A stretch of DNA of 64,000 bases from Nymphaea colorata (lineage: Eukaryota > Streptophyta > Magnoliopsida > Nymphaeales > Nymphaeaceae), in NCBI RefSeq assembly GCF_008831285.2, contig NC_045141.1, positions 3,040,001-3,104,000 on the forward strand, given 5' to 3'. Shown here piece after piece: positions 11,601-23,600 of this stretch. Below the pieces are notes generated by a model, which was not told the DNA's origin, did no database searches, and saw only the letters and a list, made by a program, of their open reading frames with translations. The translations under genes and the position numbers were made by a program. Within the stretch, counting starts at the first letter, position 1. Every line of letters begins with the position of its first letter.

Positions 11601-14600
11601 TCTATATTATCATATGTACTGATTTGTACAATCTGTTATGCATATTATATGTTATTGTAAATCAGTCCCAATCTTCAGAATGCAAATGCTTCAAGAGATA
11701 CACTCTTGAAGATCCCAACACCTTCAATAGGTAATGCACAACCAAACCTCAAACTTGAGGAGAAGATATCAAATATATTAATCTCAAGAGAAGAGAACAC
11801 AAGAGAGGCCTAAAAGCCTTAACAAAACAAGGGACAACAGTCCCTTATTTATAATACAATAAAAGGGAGAGAAGAAGGAGGAGTTGGCTGTTGGGCCAGT
11901 TCCAACGGCTAGAAATCTGGCCGTTGGAAGCTGGCCCAACAGCTAGTTCTCCTTTACAAAGTAAGAAAAGGTAAAAATAGAAAAAGAAAAGAAATAAAAA
12001 GGTACATAAAAAGGAAAAAGAAACATATCAAATACATAAACACACACCTATGCATACATAGATATTCATATATACAGATCATACATGAAACTAGATGTAT
12101 GACAGTATATATGAAATATACATATTGTTAACATATCATGTGTAGGGAACCGGGTCTGGATCCAGACCCGGTCCCATGTGCACGGGTACCGAGAGTGGCT
12201 CGGTACCCTAGGCGGTTTTCCCTCTTATTTAATCCCACTTATGGTGTAGTTGTTGATTAAGTGGAATAACATTTTCTCTCTCCTAGGGTTACGGTTGTGC
12301 CCCTAGGTTAGAGCTTCTCCGTGGTTTTTCACCTCTCTTTGAGGTTTTCCACGTATATTGTGTGTTCCTTCTCTGTCTCTCCATCTTGGTGTGTGTTTCT
12401 ACATGGTATCAGAGCCAACGCGTGAGAGATCGTTGGTGTGATAGTCGTGTTTCCGCCGTTTTTTTTGCCGCTGCTGTTTCCGCCGTTTTTTTTCTGCCGC
12501 TGCTGTGCCGTCGCTCTCTGTTGCGCCGCCACCGTCCAGCGCTGCCAGCTGCGCCGCCATCATCCAGCGCGGTTGTTCTCTGCTGCGTTGCCGCCGTCGC
12601 CCACTTCAGCGTCGTCGCCGTCCAGCGCCACCGCTGCCCACCGCCGTCGCTCTCTTCAACACCGCCGCCGTCCAGCACCGCCGTCGTCCTGCGCCGCTGC
12701 CTCTTGTTTGTCGTCTCTGGTGCTGGGTATTCTTTCTCCTTGGTGATTGTGATGGCCGAGGAGATGTCCCTCAAGATCGATGATGCCCTAGACTCGGGCA
12801 GCAATACCAAGAGCGAGATCTTGCCTGTTCAAGTCACCTCCATCTGGCTGAACAAGGATAACTATCTCTCTTGGTCGGCTGCCCTAGAAATTGGGATAAC
12901 CAGTCGTGGTCGCCTGTCCTACATTACTGGGGAGAAGCCTGCACCTTCAAAAACCGATCCGCGATGGGCTACTTGGGCGTTGGAAGATAGTCAGGTTAAA
13001 GTATGGATTATTAGTTCTGTTTCTGCAGATATTCAGCCTTTGATCTTGCGTAAATCGACTGCCTACGACATGTGGACTGTGCTTGCACGGATGTATGGCC
13101 GTAAGAAGAGAGTATTGCGTACGTACCAAATCAAACGTAGCATATACTCTCTTAAACAGGGTGACTTGTCTGTAGCCGCTTTCTTTGCAGCCCCAAAGAC
13201 TAAGTGGGAGGAACTTGACTACCATGTGAATGATGACTGGCACTGTGGGTCTGATCATGCCTTGTACTGGGACAAAGAATGGACGGATCGGACGTTTATT
13301 TTCCTTGGAGGCTTACGCGATGAATTTGAATCCATTAGCAGCCAAATTCTCAATTGTGACGAGGTCCCCGGAATTGAAGAGGTGTATGCCCGTGTGGAAT
13401 CTGAGGAACAACGTCGCCAGGTGATGCATATTGACACCAGTCAGGGAGTTCTCCTTCAGCCTTTGTTAGTCGTGCTTCTGGGATTGGACAGCGTCCTGTT
13501 CGGCGGTGTAGTCATTGCAACAAATCAGGACATTCTGTTGATTTTTGTTGGGATCTTCATTCTGAGAGGCGGCTTGTCCGGGGTCGTCCTCCTTCTAGCC
13601 GCCGGAGTCCTTCTGTGCCTGAGCCTAGTCAGAGTAGTCCTTCAAATGTTGCCAAATCTAAGCTTTCCTCCGATCAGATCAAAGAACTGCAAGCGTATAT
13701 CAGCCGGCTGTCTACTACTCAGGAGGATACTTCCACGTCTGAGGGGGCTAAGTTAGCCCAAGGTCTCGTGGCCACTAGTGACCAAGGTAATTCCTCACAT
13801 GGTGATTGGATTGTTGACAGTGGTGCTACGCATCATATGACAGGGGACCCTAAGATGTTCCAAGAATACAAATTGTCTTCGGGGCAGCAACGTGTATCTA
13901 TGGCTGATGGTTCTTCTATCTCTGTGGCTGGAAAAGGGAGTTTGTTCTTGTTAAATAAATATTGTCTTCATAATGCTCTTCATGTTCCCAATATTCTTGT
14001 GAATTTGTTATCTGTCAGCAGTATTACTAAAGAACTCAACTGTAATATGATCTTTTCTGCTGATCGGTGTTTTTTGCAGGACTTGGTGACGGGGCAGAAG
14101 ATTGGGATTGGTTCGGCTATTGATGGACTCTACAGACTGCCTGTGCAGGTTGCGTTCGCTCTTATTTCAGCCACTAGTGGACAGTTGTCAGGCATGGAAG
14201 ACAGATCTACTATTATGCGATGGCACGAGCGGCTTGGTCATCTTCCGTTTCCATTGATTAAGAAGTTGTTTCCTAGTTTGTTTCATTCTGTTTCCATGGA
14301 CTCCTTCACCTGTGAAGTGTGTCAGTTGGCTAAACATGTTAGGGCCTCGTACCCTATTTCATTCAATAAAACCACTCGTCCATTTGCTTTGGTTCATTCT
14401 GATGTTTGGGGTCCTTCGGGAGTACCCACTTGTCGTGGTTTTCATTACTTTATGACCCTTATTGATGATTACTCCCGTTGTACGTTCGTGTATCTGTTGA
14501 AAGAACGTAGTGAAGTTCCTGTTATTGTCAAAAATTTTGTGGCCTTTGTTGAGACTCAGTTTCAGACGTCTGTCCAAGCTTTTCGCACCGATAATGCTAG

Positions 14601-17600
14601 AGAGTATGTCTCTCAATCCCTAGATGATTTCTTGAAGAGCAAGGGTATTGTTCATGAAACGTCATGTAGTTACACACCTCCCCAAAATGGCGTGGCTGAA
14701 CGGAAGAATCGCCATTTGCTTGATGTTACCCGGGCGCTTCTGTTCCATCGACAGGTTCCCAAGCGCTACTGGGGTGATGCGCTTCTCACTAGTGCCCACC
14801 TTATCAACCGTATGCCTACCCGTGTGTTGCAGGGCCATTCCCCGTACTCTATGCTTTGGCCTACTCAGAATCCCTGGCCTCTTACTCCTCGGGTGTTCGG
14901 GTGTGTCTGTTTTGTTCATGACCATAGTCCCACCCTCAAGAAACTTGATCCTCGGTCTGTCAAGGTTGTCTTCCTGGGGTATTCCTCCACTCAGAAGGGA
15001 TACAAATGTGTTGATCCTACCACCTCTAAAGTCTATGTTTCCCGGGACGTTACCTTCCATGAACATGAGGCATACTTTCATGTGAATCCTCTTCAGGGGG
15101 AGTATCTAGGGCACAGTAGTGAAGAGTATTCCTCAAATCAGTTGATTCAGTTTACAGATTTCTTGGATTACAAGGCTAGTGACAGTGTGGCAGACACAGT
15201 CAGAGATGATAGAGACCGTCACATGGACGAGGGTCTTGTTGATAATCAGCCTACAGCCCGTGATCATTTGTTTGGCCAGGTGTACAGAAGGAAGAAGACA
15301 GATGTGATTGAAAATGTTGATGTAACCAATCCCAATCCTGTGAGCTCCCCGGATGACCCAAGTCTAATCAATGAAGAGCTTCCTATAGCCCTGCGCAAGG
15401 GCACCAGGTCTTGCACTTCTCATCCTATTCAGAGATTTGTCTCTTATGCGAAATTGAGTAACAATTACAAATGCTTTATAACATCCTTGTCTAAGTCTGT
15501 TATTCCCAGGTGTGTGGAAGATGCTAGAGAGGATCCTAAATGGCTACAGGCCATGACAGAGGAGATGAATGCCTTGGCAAAGAATGACACTTGGAAAGTT
15601 GTGGATATTCCCAAAGGGACTCATTTAGTTGGTTCAAAGTGGGTGTTCAATGTGAAGTACAAACCAGATGGTACTGTGGAAAGGTATAAGGCTCGGCTTG
15701 TTGCAAAGGGGTTCAGCCAGAAATATAGTATTGATTATCTTGAAACCTTTGCCCCTGTTGCCAAACTGAAAACTGTGAGGGTCATATTAGCACTTGCCGT
15801 GAAAAAGGGGTGGAGCATGGATCAACTTGATGTTAAGAACGCATTCTTGAATGGCCATCTAGAAGAAGAGGTCTATATGAGTATGCCTCCTGGATATGTT
15901 CAAAGCGGAAAATGTTGTCATCTTAAGAAAGCCTTGTATGGATTAAAGCAGTCTCCTAGAGCATGGTTTGAAAGACTGAGGATAGTGATGAAGACAAATG
16001 GATACAAACAGAGAAATGGTGATCACACCCTATTCATTAAGCAGAGAGATAGTCTGGTGAGTCTTCTTCTTGTGTATGTTGATGATATGATAGTCACAGG
16101 TGACGATGAAGAAGAGAAAAAGAAGATGAAGGAGAGGTTAGCTGCTGAATTTGATCTTAAAGATTTGGGTAAACTAAGGTACTTTCTGGGGATAGAGATT
16201 GCTCGGTCAGAGACAGGGCTGGTTATGAGCCAAAGGAAATACACTCTGCATCTTCTAAAGGAGACAGGCAAACTTGGATGCAGACTCTTTCTAACTCCAA
16301 TGGAGTCTGGTACAAAGATAAGCATCAAAACTGGCAACATCCTAGATGAGGAAGGAAAAGGGCGGTATCAGAGGCTGGTTGGTAAGCTCATCTATCTTAC
16401 TCTTACTCGCCCTGATATTACTTATGCTGTGAATGTGTTGAGTCAGTTTATGCATGCTCCTACTGATTGTCACTGGAAGAGTGCAGAAAGAGTGTTGGGG
16501 TACCTAAAGAATGACCCAGGAAAAGGATTACTCTATACTCAGCAAGACCAACTTAATATTGAAGGATACTCTGACGCAGATTGGGCAGGATGTACTGATA
16601 CTAAGAGGTCTACCACAGGGTACTGCATCTTTCTGGGGGGTAACCTGGTTGTATGGAGAAGTAAGAGGCAGGAAGTTTGCTCTAGATCCAGTGCTGAGGC
16701 TGAATACAGGGCTGTGGCTATGGGAGTTACAGAAATGTTATGGTTAAAGATTCTCCTAGCAGATATTGGTGTTGAAACAGAAGAGAAGATGAGGATGTAC
16801 TGCAACAACAAGTCTGTAATTAATCTTGCGAATAATCCTGTTTGCATGACAGAACTAAACATGTGGAGATTGATCGCCACTTCATACGGGAACGCATAGA
16901 TTCAAAGGAGTTGATCCTACCTTATATGAAGTCTGAAGATCAAATTGCAGATGTTCTAACCAAAGCCTTATGTACATCTCAATTCGAGAAAAATGTAAGC
17001 AAGCTTGGCATGTTTGACATGTATGCCAAGCTTGAGGGGGAGTGTTAACATATCATGTGTAGGGAACCGGGTCTGGATCCAGAACAGGTCCCATGGGCAC
17101 GGGTACCGAGAGTGGCTCGGTACCCTAGGCGGTTTTCCCTCTTATTTAATCCCACTTATGGTGTAATTGTTGATTAAGTGGAATAACATTTTTGTTAAGA
17201 CGTGTTTATATTCAGTATTAGGCTTGAGAGGGCACTTGTGTAATAATGTTTCTTTTTAATGACTTTCTTGTAACTTATCCCTCTCCTCTAGTCTATATAA
17301 AGAGGAGTTAGGGATTCTTTCGAGGTTAATCAAAGATTAGTTCTCTTAAATTCATCATGGTATCGAGCACCAGTCGTCTCCTACTCAGCGAGTTGTCGCC
17401 GACTGAGCGGCGCCGGCCGCCGCCTGATCGGCGTCAGCTGCCGCCGCCCGACCCAGCCCTGCCCATTGCCGCCCGACCCATCCCTGCTGCCCCTCGTCGC
17501 CCTACCCATTGTCCGCCTGCGCCGCCTCCGCCTGCGCCCATCCGCCTACGCCGCCGCCGCGTGCCGTTGCTCCGCCCAGCAGACTGAACGCCTGCGCCCG

Positions 17601-20600
17601 TTGCTGCTTCGCCTGTCATCTTCGCCGCCACATCTTCGCCTGTCATCTTCGCCGCCGCCTCAACGCTGATTTTCCTCTCAGCGTCTTTCCGCTGCATGCT
17701 GCTCCGCCGCTGCTCTGCACGCTGCTCCTCCGCTGCACGCTGCTCCGCCGCTGTTCCGCCGCTGCTCTGCCCGTGGTTCTGCACGCAGATTTTCTTCTCA
17801 GCGTCGTCTCTGGTATCTCTCTTCGTTCAGCTTTGCTGTTGCCTCTTCCCGCTGATCAGACTTCTGGATTGCTACATGCGTTAACTGCATATTGCTTCAT
17901 GATCAGCATGTTGTCTTTCGATATGTGATTGTATTCTTTTTTTGCCTGCACTTCCTATTCCGTGGCTCGGTTTCCTCCTTTGTGTTGAAAGATGTCTGAA
18001 ATTAACAGTGGCGCTAATACCTCTTCCTTTGTATCGTCGGGAGAGATGAAGAGTTCTCCATTTTCCAGCATTATCACCAAAATGGATGGGGGTAATTACG
18101 AGATGTGGGCCATGCAAGTAAAAAGAACCTTGATCGCTCATGAGAAGGAACATCTCATATTGGAGCCCGAGCCCGTACAGACGGTAGGAAAATATACTAC
18201 TTGGTTTAAAGATAATTCGTTGGTTATGGTATGGATTGTTGGTACTCTCTCTCAAGAAATTGCAAATGAAGTCTTGCACAAGGACAGTGCAAAGGATATG
18301 TGGGATTCCCTTGCTGCCACGTATTCACAGGCAAGAAATGAAACGCGCATTATGCAGCTTCATCATGATATTCATCAGATGCGACAAGATGGCCGACCTC
18401 TTCACACTTAATTTTTTACCGTATAATCGTAGATTTGAAGACTTTGAGTGTTTTTCATTAAGTTTACCATAGGATTTCGTTTTTTTTTTTGAAGATATGG
18501 ATCCTACATGGCAATGGTGCGAAAGGGTGAAGGAGAATAACCGTTTGAAACTCAAATGTGGCTTCTGTGGGAATACACTTTCAGGAGGGATTATTAGAAT
18601 GAAACACCATTTGGCAGGGACCTCCAAAGATGCGTCTCCTTGTGTTGGAGGACCAAACAAACATTTGCCTCCAATTGTGCGTCAACAATGTTTAGATATG
18701 CTTCATGCTTTACGTCAAAAGAGAATACAAAAAGAAATTGAAGATGCAGATGTAGGCTATAATGTGCCTTTGGAAGATGAAGAAGAAGAGGAAGAAGCTT
18801 ATGAATGTGATGATGAAGATGATAGCAGTCTAAGAACAGATTTGGAGACCTCAAGAGGTAGAGATCGTAGAGGAAAAGGGATTATGTATGAAGGAGGACG
18901 ATCTGGCATAACGGGAAGGAAGAGGAGAGGCACAACAGATGTTAGGGCCAGGCGTGGTATGCGACCACCTAGTGGTAGAGTTCCTACTGGTAGGTCTAGT
19001 GTTGGCTCTATTAAGAGTTTTTTCCCTTCATATACCAGCCCAGGTGGTCAGCCGCAGATTCGTGCTGCTATGACATCTAAAGATATGCTATATCATGCAC
19101 AAAAGCAGGTAGGGAAATGGTTTTATGATGCATGTATTTCATTTAATGCAGCTAATTCTTTTCAATTCCAAGCCATGGCAGATGCAATTGCTTCTATAGG
19201 CCCCGGATTCAAAATGCCATCATATCATCAGTTGAGGGGCAAAATTCTTCAGGATACAGTAAAAAAAGTGTCCGAGCATTGCGATAAGTTGAAATTATGT
19301 TGGAAGGAAACAGGTTGCTCCATTATGTCAGATGGTTGGACTGATACAAGGTCAAGAACACTTGTAAATTTTCTTGTTTATTGCCCTAAAGGTACAATGT
19401 TCTTGAAATCTCTTGACTTGTCTGATGTTCCTAAGATTGCTGAGATTTTATTCAATGTTTTTGATAATGTCGTACAAGTTGGACCTGCAAACATTGTACA
19501 GTTTATTACAAATAATGATGGAAATTATAGAGCTGCAGGAGATTTGTTATTTCAAAAGTATAGAACATTTTATTGGAGTCCATGTGCCACTCATTGTGTT
19601 AATCTAATGCTTCAAGATCTTAATGAGATGCGTGATATGAAATCAGCCGTTGACCAATGTCAAGAGGTAACAAAATTTATCTATAATCATGCATATGCAT
19701 TGAGTTTGATGAGAAAATTTACAAAAGGAGTTGAATTAATACGACCTGCACAAACTAGATTTGCCACAAATGTATTGACTGTGCAGAGCAGAGTGTGGTG
19801 AAACAAAGAACTCCTTTGAGACAGATGTTTGCTAGTGAAGAATGGGCTACATATCCACATGCTCATAAAAGAAATGCTTCTTTAGTTGTGGATATTATAT
19901 TCAATAACGTATTTTGGGAATCATGTGTGAAGTTATTGAAGGTTTGTGTTCCATTAGTTAAGGTTCTCAGGTTGGCTGACAGCGAGGACAGACCTTCCAT
20001 ACGGTACTTATATGAGGCTATGGACAAAGCAAAAGAGGCAATTCGAGATAACTTAAAGGAAAAGAAAAAGTTATATATGCCCATATAGAAGATTATAGAT
20101 AAAAGGTGGACTGGACAGCTTCATCAACCTCTTCATGCAGCAGCTTATTATCTAAATCCTGCAATTAGATTTTCTCCTACATTTAAGAAGGACAGAGAAG
20201 TCATGCATGGTTTGTTAGATTGTATTAATGTGTTAGTGGAAGATTCTACAGAACAAGATGCTGTGCACAATGAGTTGGATCTATATGATAGTTGTTTTCG
20301 GAACATGGGACTACCTGCCGCCGTTCGAGCCAGGACAACGATGCGTCCAGGTAAATACATAGAAATTTTTAATTTACTTTGCATTTGTTACATTTGATTC
20401 TTTTAAAACTTTCACATTGATTTGTTATATTTTTGTTTAGATTTGTGGTGGAATAGGTATGGGTTTGATTGTCCAAACCTAGCACGTTTTGCAGTCAAAG
20501 TCCTCAGCCAGACATGCAGTGCTAGTGGATGCGAAAGGAACTGGAGTGTGTTCTAACATATCCATAGCAAAAAAAGGAATAGGCTCGAACATAAAAGGTT

Positions 20601-23600
20601 GAATGACCTTGTCTTTGTTCGATATAATATGAGGTTGAAACAAAGGTAATATAGGCATATAGCTTAATTAATGTTTACATATTTTGTAGAATATATTTAT
20701 ATGAAATTATATACTAACAAATTTTCTCTTATTTAATGTAGAGAATTAGAAAAATCATTAGCAAGGAAGCACACATCTCAGTTCGATCCTATCAGCTTAG
20801 AAAATTTTTGACGATCTAGAGCCATGGATTGAAGAAGAACCAGCTACAATATTTGATGATGAAGATCTTGAATGCTTCAACCTTGAAGTTGAAGCAACAG
20901 AAGGCTTTGTTGATGAAGGAGAGTCTGCTACTGCGGGTGCTGAATATGTTGGTGAAGATCTTCCAATTCTTGACGATGAAGAAGAAGAAGAAGATGAAGA
21001 TGATGAAGATTATGAATGATGAATCATGAATGAGAGTCAAGTCAAGAGTGCTTTCATTTTATATGTATCAAAAACTTAAGAGTTATGAATCTATGGTTGT
21101 TGAACACTTGATTGAATGTTTTATCATTTATGACTTTATCACTTTATGGCTTATGGCCTTATGCTTTGTTGAATGATATTGTATTATTATTGTTATGAAT
21201 TTTGATGTTTATGAATGATGAACGCGTAAGTTTATAGCAATAATAAGTCTATCATTATCTCAAACATGTTTTCTATGAACAATTTATTATTTTTAATTTT
21301 TTCTGATTTTTTTATGAATTTTCCGATTTTTTTTAAATTTTTTCTGATTTATTAATAATTTTTAAAAAAAATTTACGATACGGTTACGATACGTTACGAT
21401 ACGGCGTATCTTAAAGCCCGACCGATACGGCTTACGATACGCGTTTTACAACATTGGTTAAAAAAGAAAAATCGGTCGCCTTTTTTGCCTAGGTGCTGCC
21501 TGGCGCCCAGGCTTGACAACATAGGTTATGAGGTGTTAACTTCATATACCCTAACACTCATAATGTCTGCTTATCCACAAAGAAATTATTTTCGAGTGTA
21601 TGTACCCAAATACCATGGCTGCTGCAGAAAGCCTGTAAACGGCGATGGTGCTTGCGCTTCCATGGCACCCAAAGTATCACCATGATAAGAGCCATTGAGG
21701 GCCAATACCTGCAAATGAGAAACAATTATTCTTTAGACTTCAATATCATGAGATTCCATGAAGTCGTGCGTCCTGGTTCACTAACCCCAATGTCTTTAAG
21801 ATAGATAATAGAAAAACAATATAATCACTCAAATGGCAAACTAAGCTATTAAGTGTCATAACTAAAAGGGCAACCGGCAATCAAAGCTAAACAGCAACTA
21901 CGATGTTTTACCTTAAAGTCTATGGTGTCCATGTGTGGTTTCACATTGGTTAGTCTTGAAAGGATCCCATGGTCAACAGAGTATTTGCGGAATGCCATCT
22001 TGAGAGCAATTTCTATAGCAGTTGACCCATTGTCAGAGAAGTATGTACGAGATGCCCAGCCTGCAAAGGATTTGAACAAAAAGTCTGATTATAAATCCAA
22101 TTGTAATATGTAAAAGACCAAAAAATGTAGTGTGCAACAACAAATATACACATAAAAACAAGGATAACTTTCAGTCTAATGGGAAAATGTATTTTTAACT
22201 ATAGCCACAAATTCCATTCTTGGGTTTTTATGGGCAAGGTTTTTCTCGGCTATCTTTTGGAAAAGCTGTTTTTTTTTATGGGAAAATCTCGGGAAAATTG
22301 CAAAGTTTTTAAAAAAAAAAATCAAAATGTTAGATGAAAATACAAGAAATAACTAATAAGAAGACATGAAAAAAACATCTAGCTAAAATCTATGTCACAC
22401 GGACTATTCGAAAAAGGAGCCGCACCGATGTCGACACAATGCTGGTGCTGATACAGGTGCGTCTCTGACACACACCCCAACCGCATCCTTTCTTATGTAT
22501 GTTCAAAATATTTTCTAATCTTTCTTTCTTCTCTCTGTCCCTTCCTTTCTTTCTCTAAGTCACAATGGTACGTGGGGGAGGCCCACGTACCGGTACCGGC
22601 GTACAAGGGTACGACTGAGTACGTTTGAATCAGTTCCAGGTCGTAATCAATCCAAACCACAAAAAAAAACAATGTCTTAGTATATTTATGTTTTTTTTCA
22701 TAAAATCATACGTAGGAACTATGCAAGGGACATTGTCTTAATGATGTGATGATATCAATTTTGTTTTATGGAATTAAAAATATATAATTATCACCGTACC
22801 ACCGTACCAAGATTGGCGAAAACGTTGTACTCGTACCCGCTTCCCCATACCCGTACCAGCACCCGTACTCGTACCTATGTGACATAGACCGTAAGACTTC
22901 GCAAAGAAAAGGAAACAAGAGTAGGAAAAAAGGTTTGAGAAAAGAAGGGAAAAAATGCATTTAAAAAAAAAAAAACTCCAATTGATAAAAACGTGTTTTT
23001 TTTCCTGCTTTCTTCATTTTTTTCATTTTTTGCACTTTTTTTGCATTTTTTACATTTTTTAGTTGCCAGATTTTTATAATCACATTTTTGCAACGTTATT
23101 TGGATCTTTTCTTTTTTAACTTTTTTAAAACTCCCTGACATTGTCCTGAGGAGATTTAAACTTTGGGTAAGACCGTAAGAGAAAGAAAATCAACAATGGA
23201 ATCTGCTGAATTAGCAGCAGTTGCATTCTCCAACTCCCACGGCATAACTTGTCTTCTCCAAAAACCCTAGAACAACCAGCTCCTTCCTCCCCAAAGAACA
23301 CAATTCAGGTATAATCGGAAGTCGACCTCTTTTTTAACGTTTGTTTACTATAAAGCCATTATAATTTTCAAATATTACAAGTTAAGCCACCAGACTCCAA
23401 AAAAATGAATGCATAAAAAAAACACAAGAAAAAACATGTTTAAAACGTGTCTTTTTCATTTTTCCGTTTTTTTCAAAAAAACGTGAATTTTTCCCCTTTT
23501 TTCAGGAAATGAATTTCTCACATTTTTTTCACCAAGAACGCATTTTTTGTGAAGAGGTTTCACTTTTAGAACCATCAAGCCTCACAACCCTTTTCTCCTA

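Larger units (their letters stand above)
12126..17192 (+). mobile_element. Ty1/copia retrotransposon C, nearly complete
   Basis: The order is 5' LTR (12126-12403), primer site TGGTATCAGAGCC (12404-12416), GC-rich leader, gag, pol, purine tract TTGAGGGGGAG, and a 3' LTR that begins at 17043 and is cut off at 17192 by element D. It is the best preserved retrotransposon here, disabled mainly by two single-base frame changes. It sits inside the MITE shell in intron 7. Confidence 0.9.
17193..18411 (+). mobile_element. copia fragment D (5' LTR, leader, part of gag)
   Basis: A short LTR (17193-17357, TGTTAAGACGTG ... AATTCATCA) is followed by the primer site TGGTATCGAGC and a GC-rich proline-coding leader, then the start of gag. 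The element ends abruptly at about 18411, where hAT-1 sequence begins. No pol, purine tract or second LTR was found. Confidence 0.75.
11292..21524. mobile_element. hAT-like MITE shell with nested insertions
   Basis: The left end CTATGTTGTTAAG and right end CTTGACAACATAG are inverted repeats with one mismatch. They are flanked by 8-bp sequences GTTATTAG (11284-11291) and GTTATGAG (21525-21532) that differ at one base, as expected of an old hAT target duplication. Both ends carry the GCCTAGG/GGCGCC-rich subterminal sequence seen in plant MITEs, and a hairpin lies at about 11320-11360. Between roughly 11.69 and 21.46 kb the element is filled by younger retrotransposons and hAT-1. Confidence 0.65.

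Noticed and set aside
12409-12810. Long overlapping frames on both strands in the copia C leader
   Set aside because: Low-complexity GC-rich repeats; open in many frames because of composition, not coding.
19798-19830. Possible tiny intron explaining the hAT frame change
   Set aside because: The only GT...AG that would fix it is about 22 bp long, too short for a plant intron.
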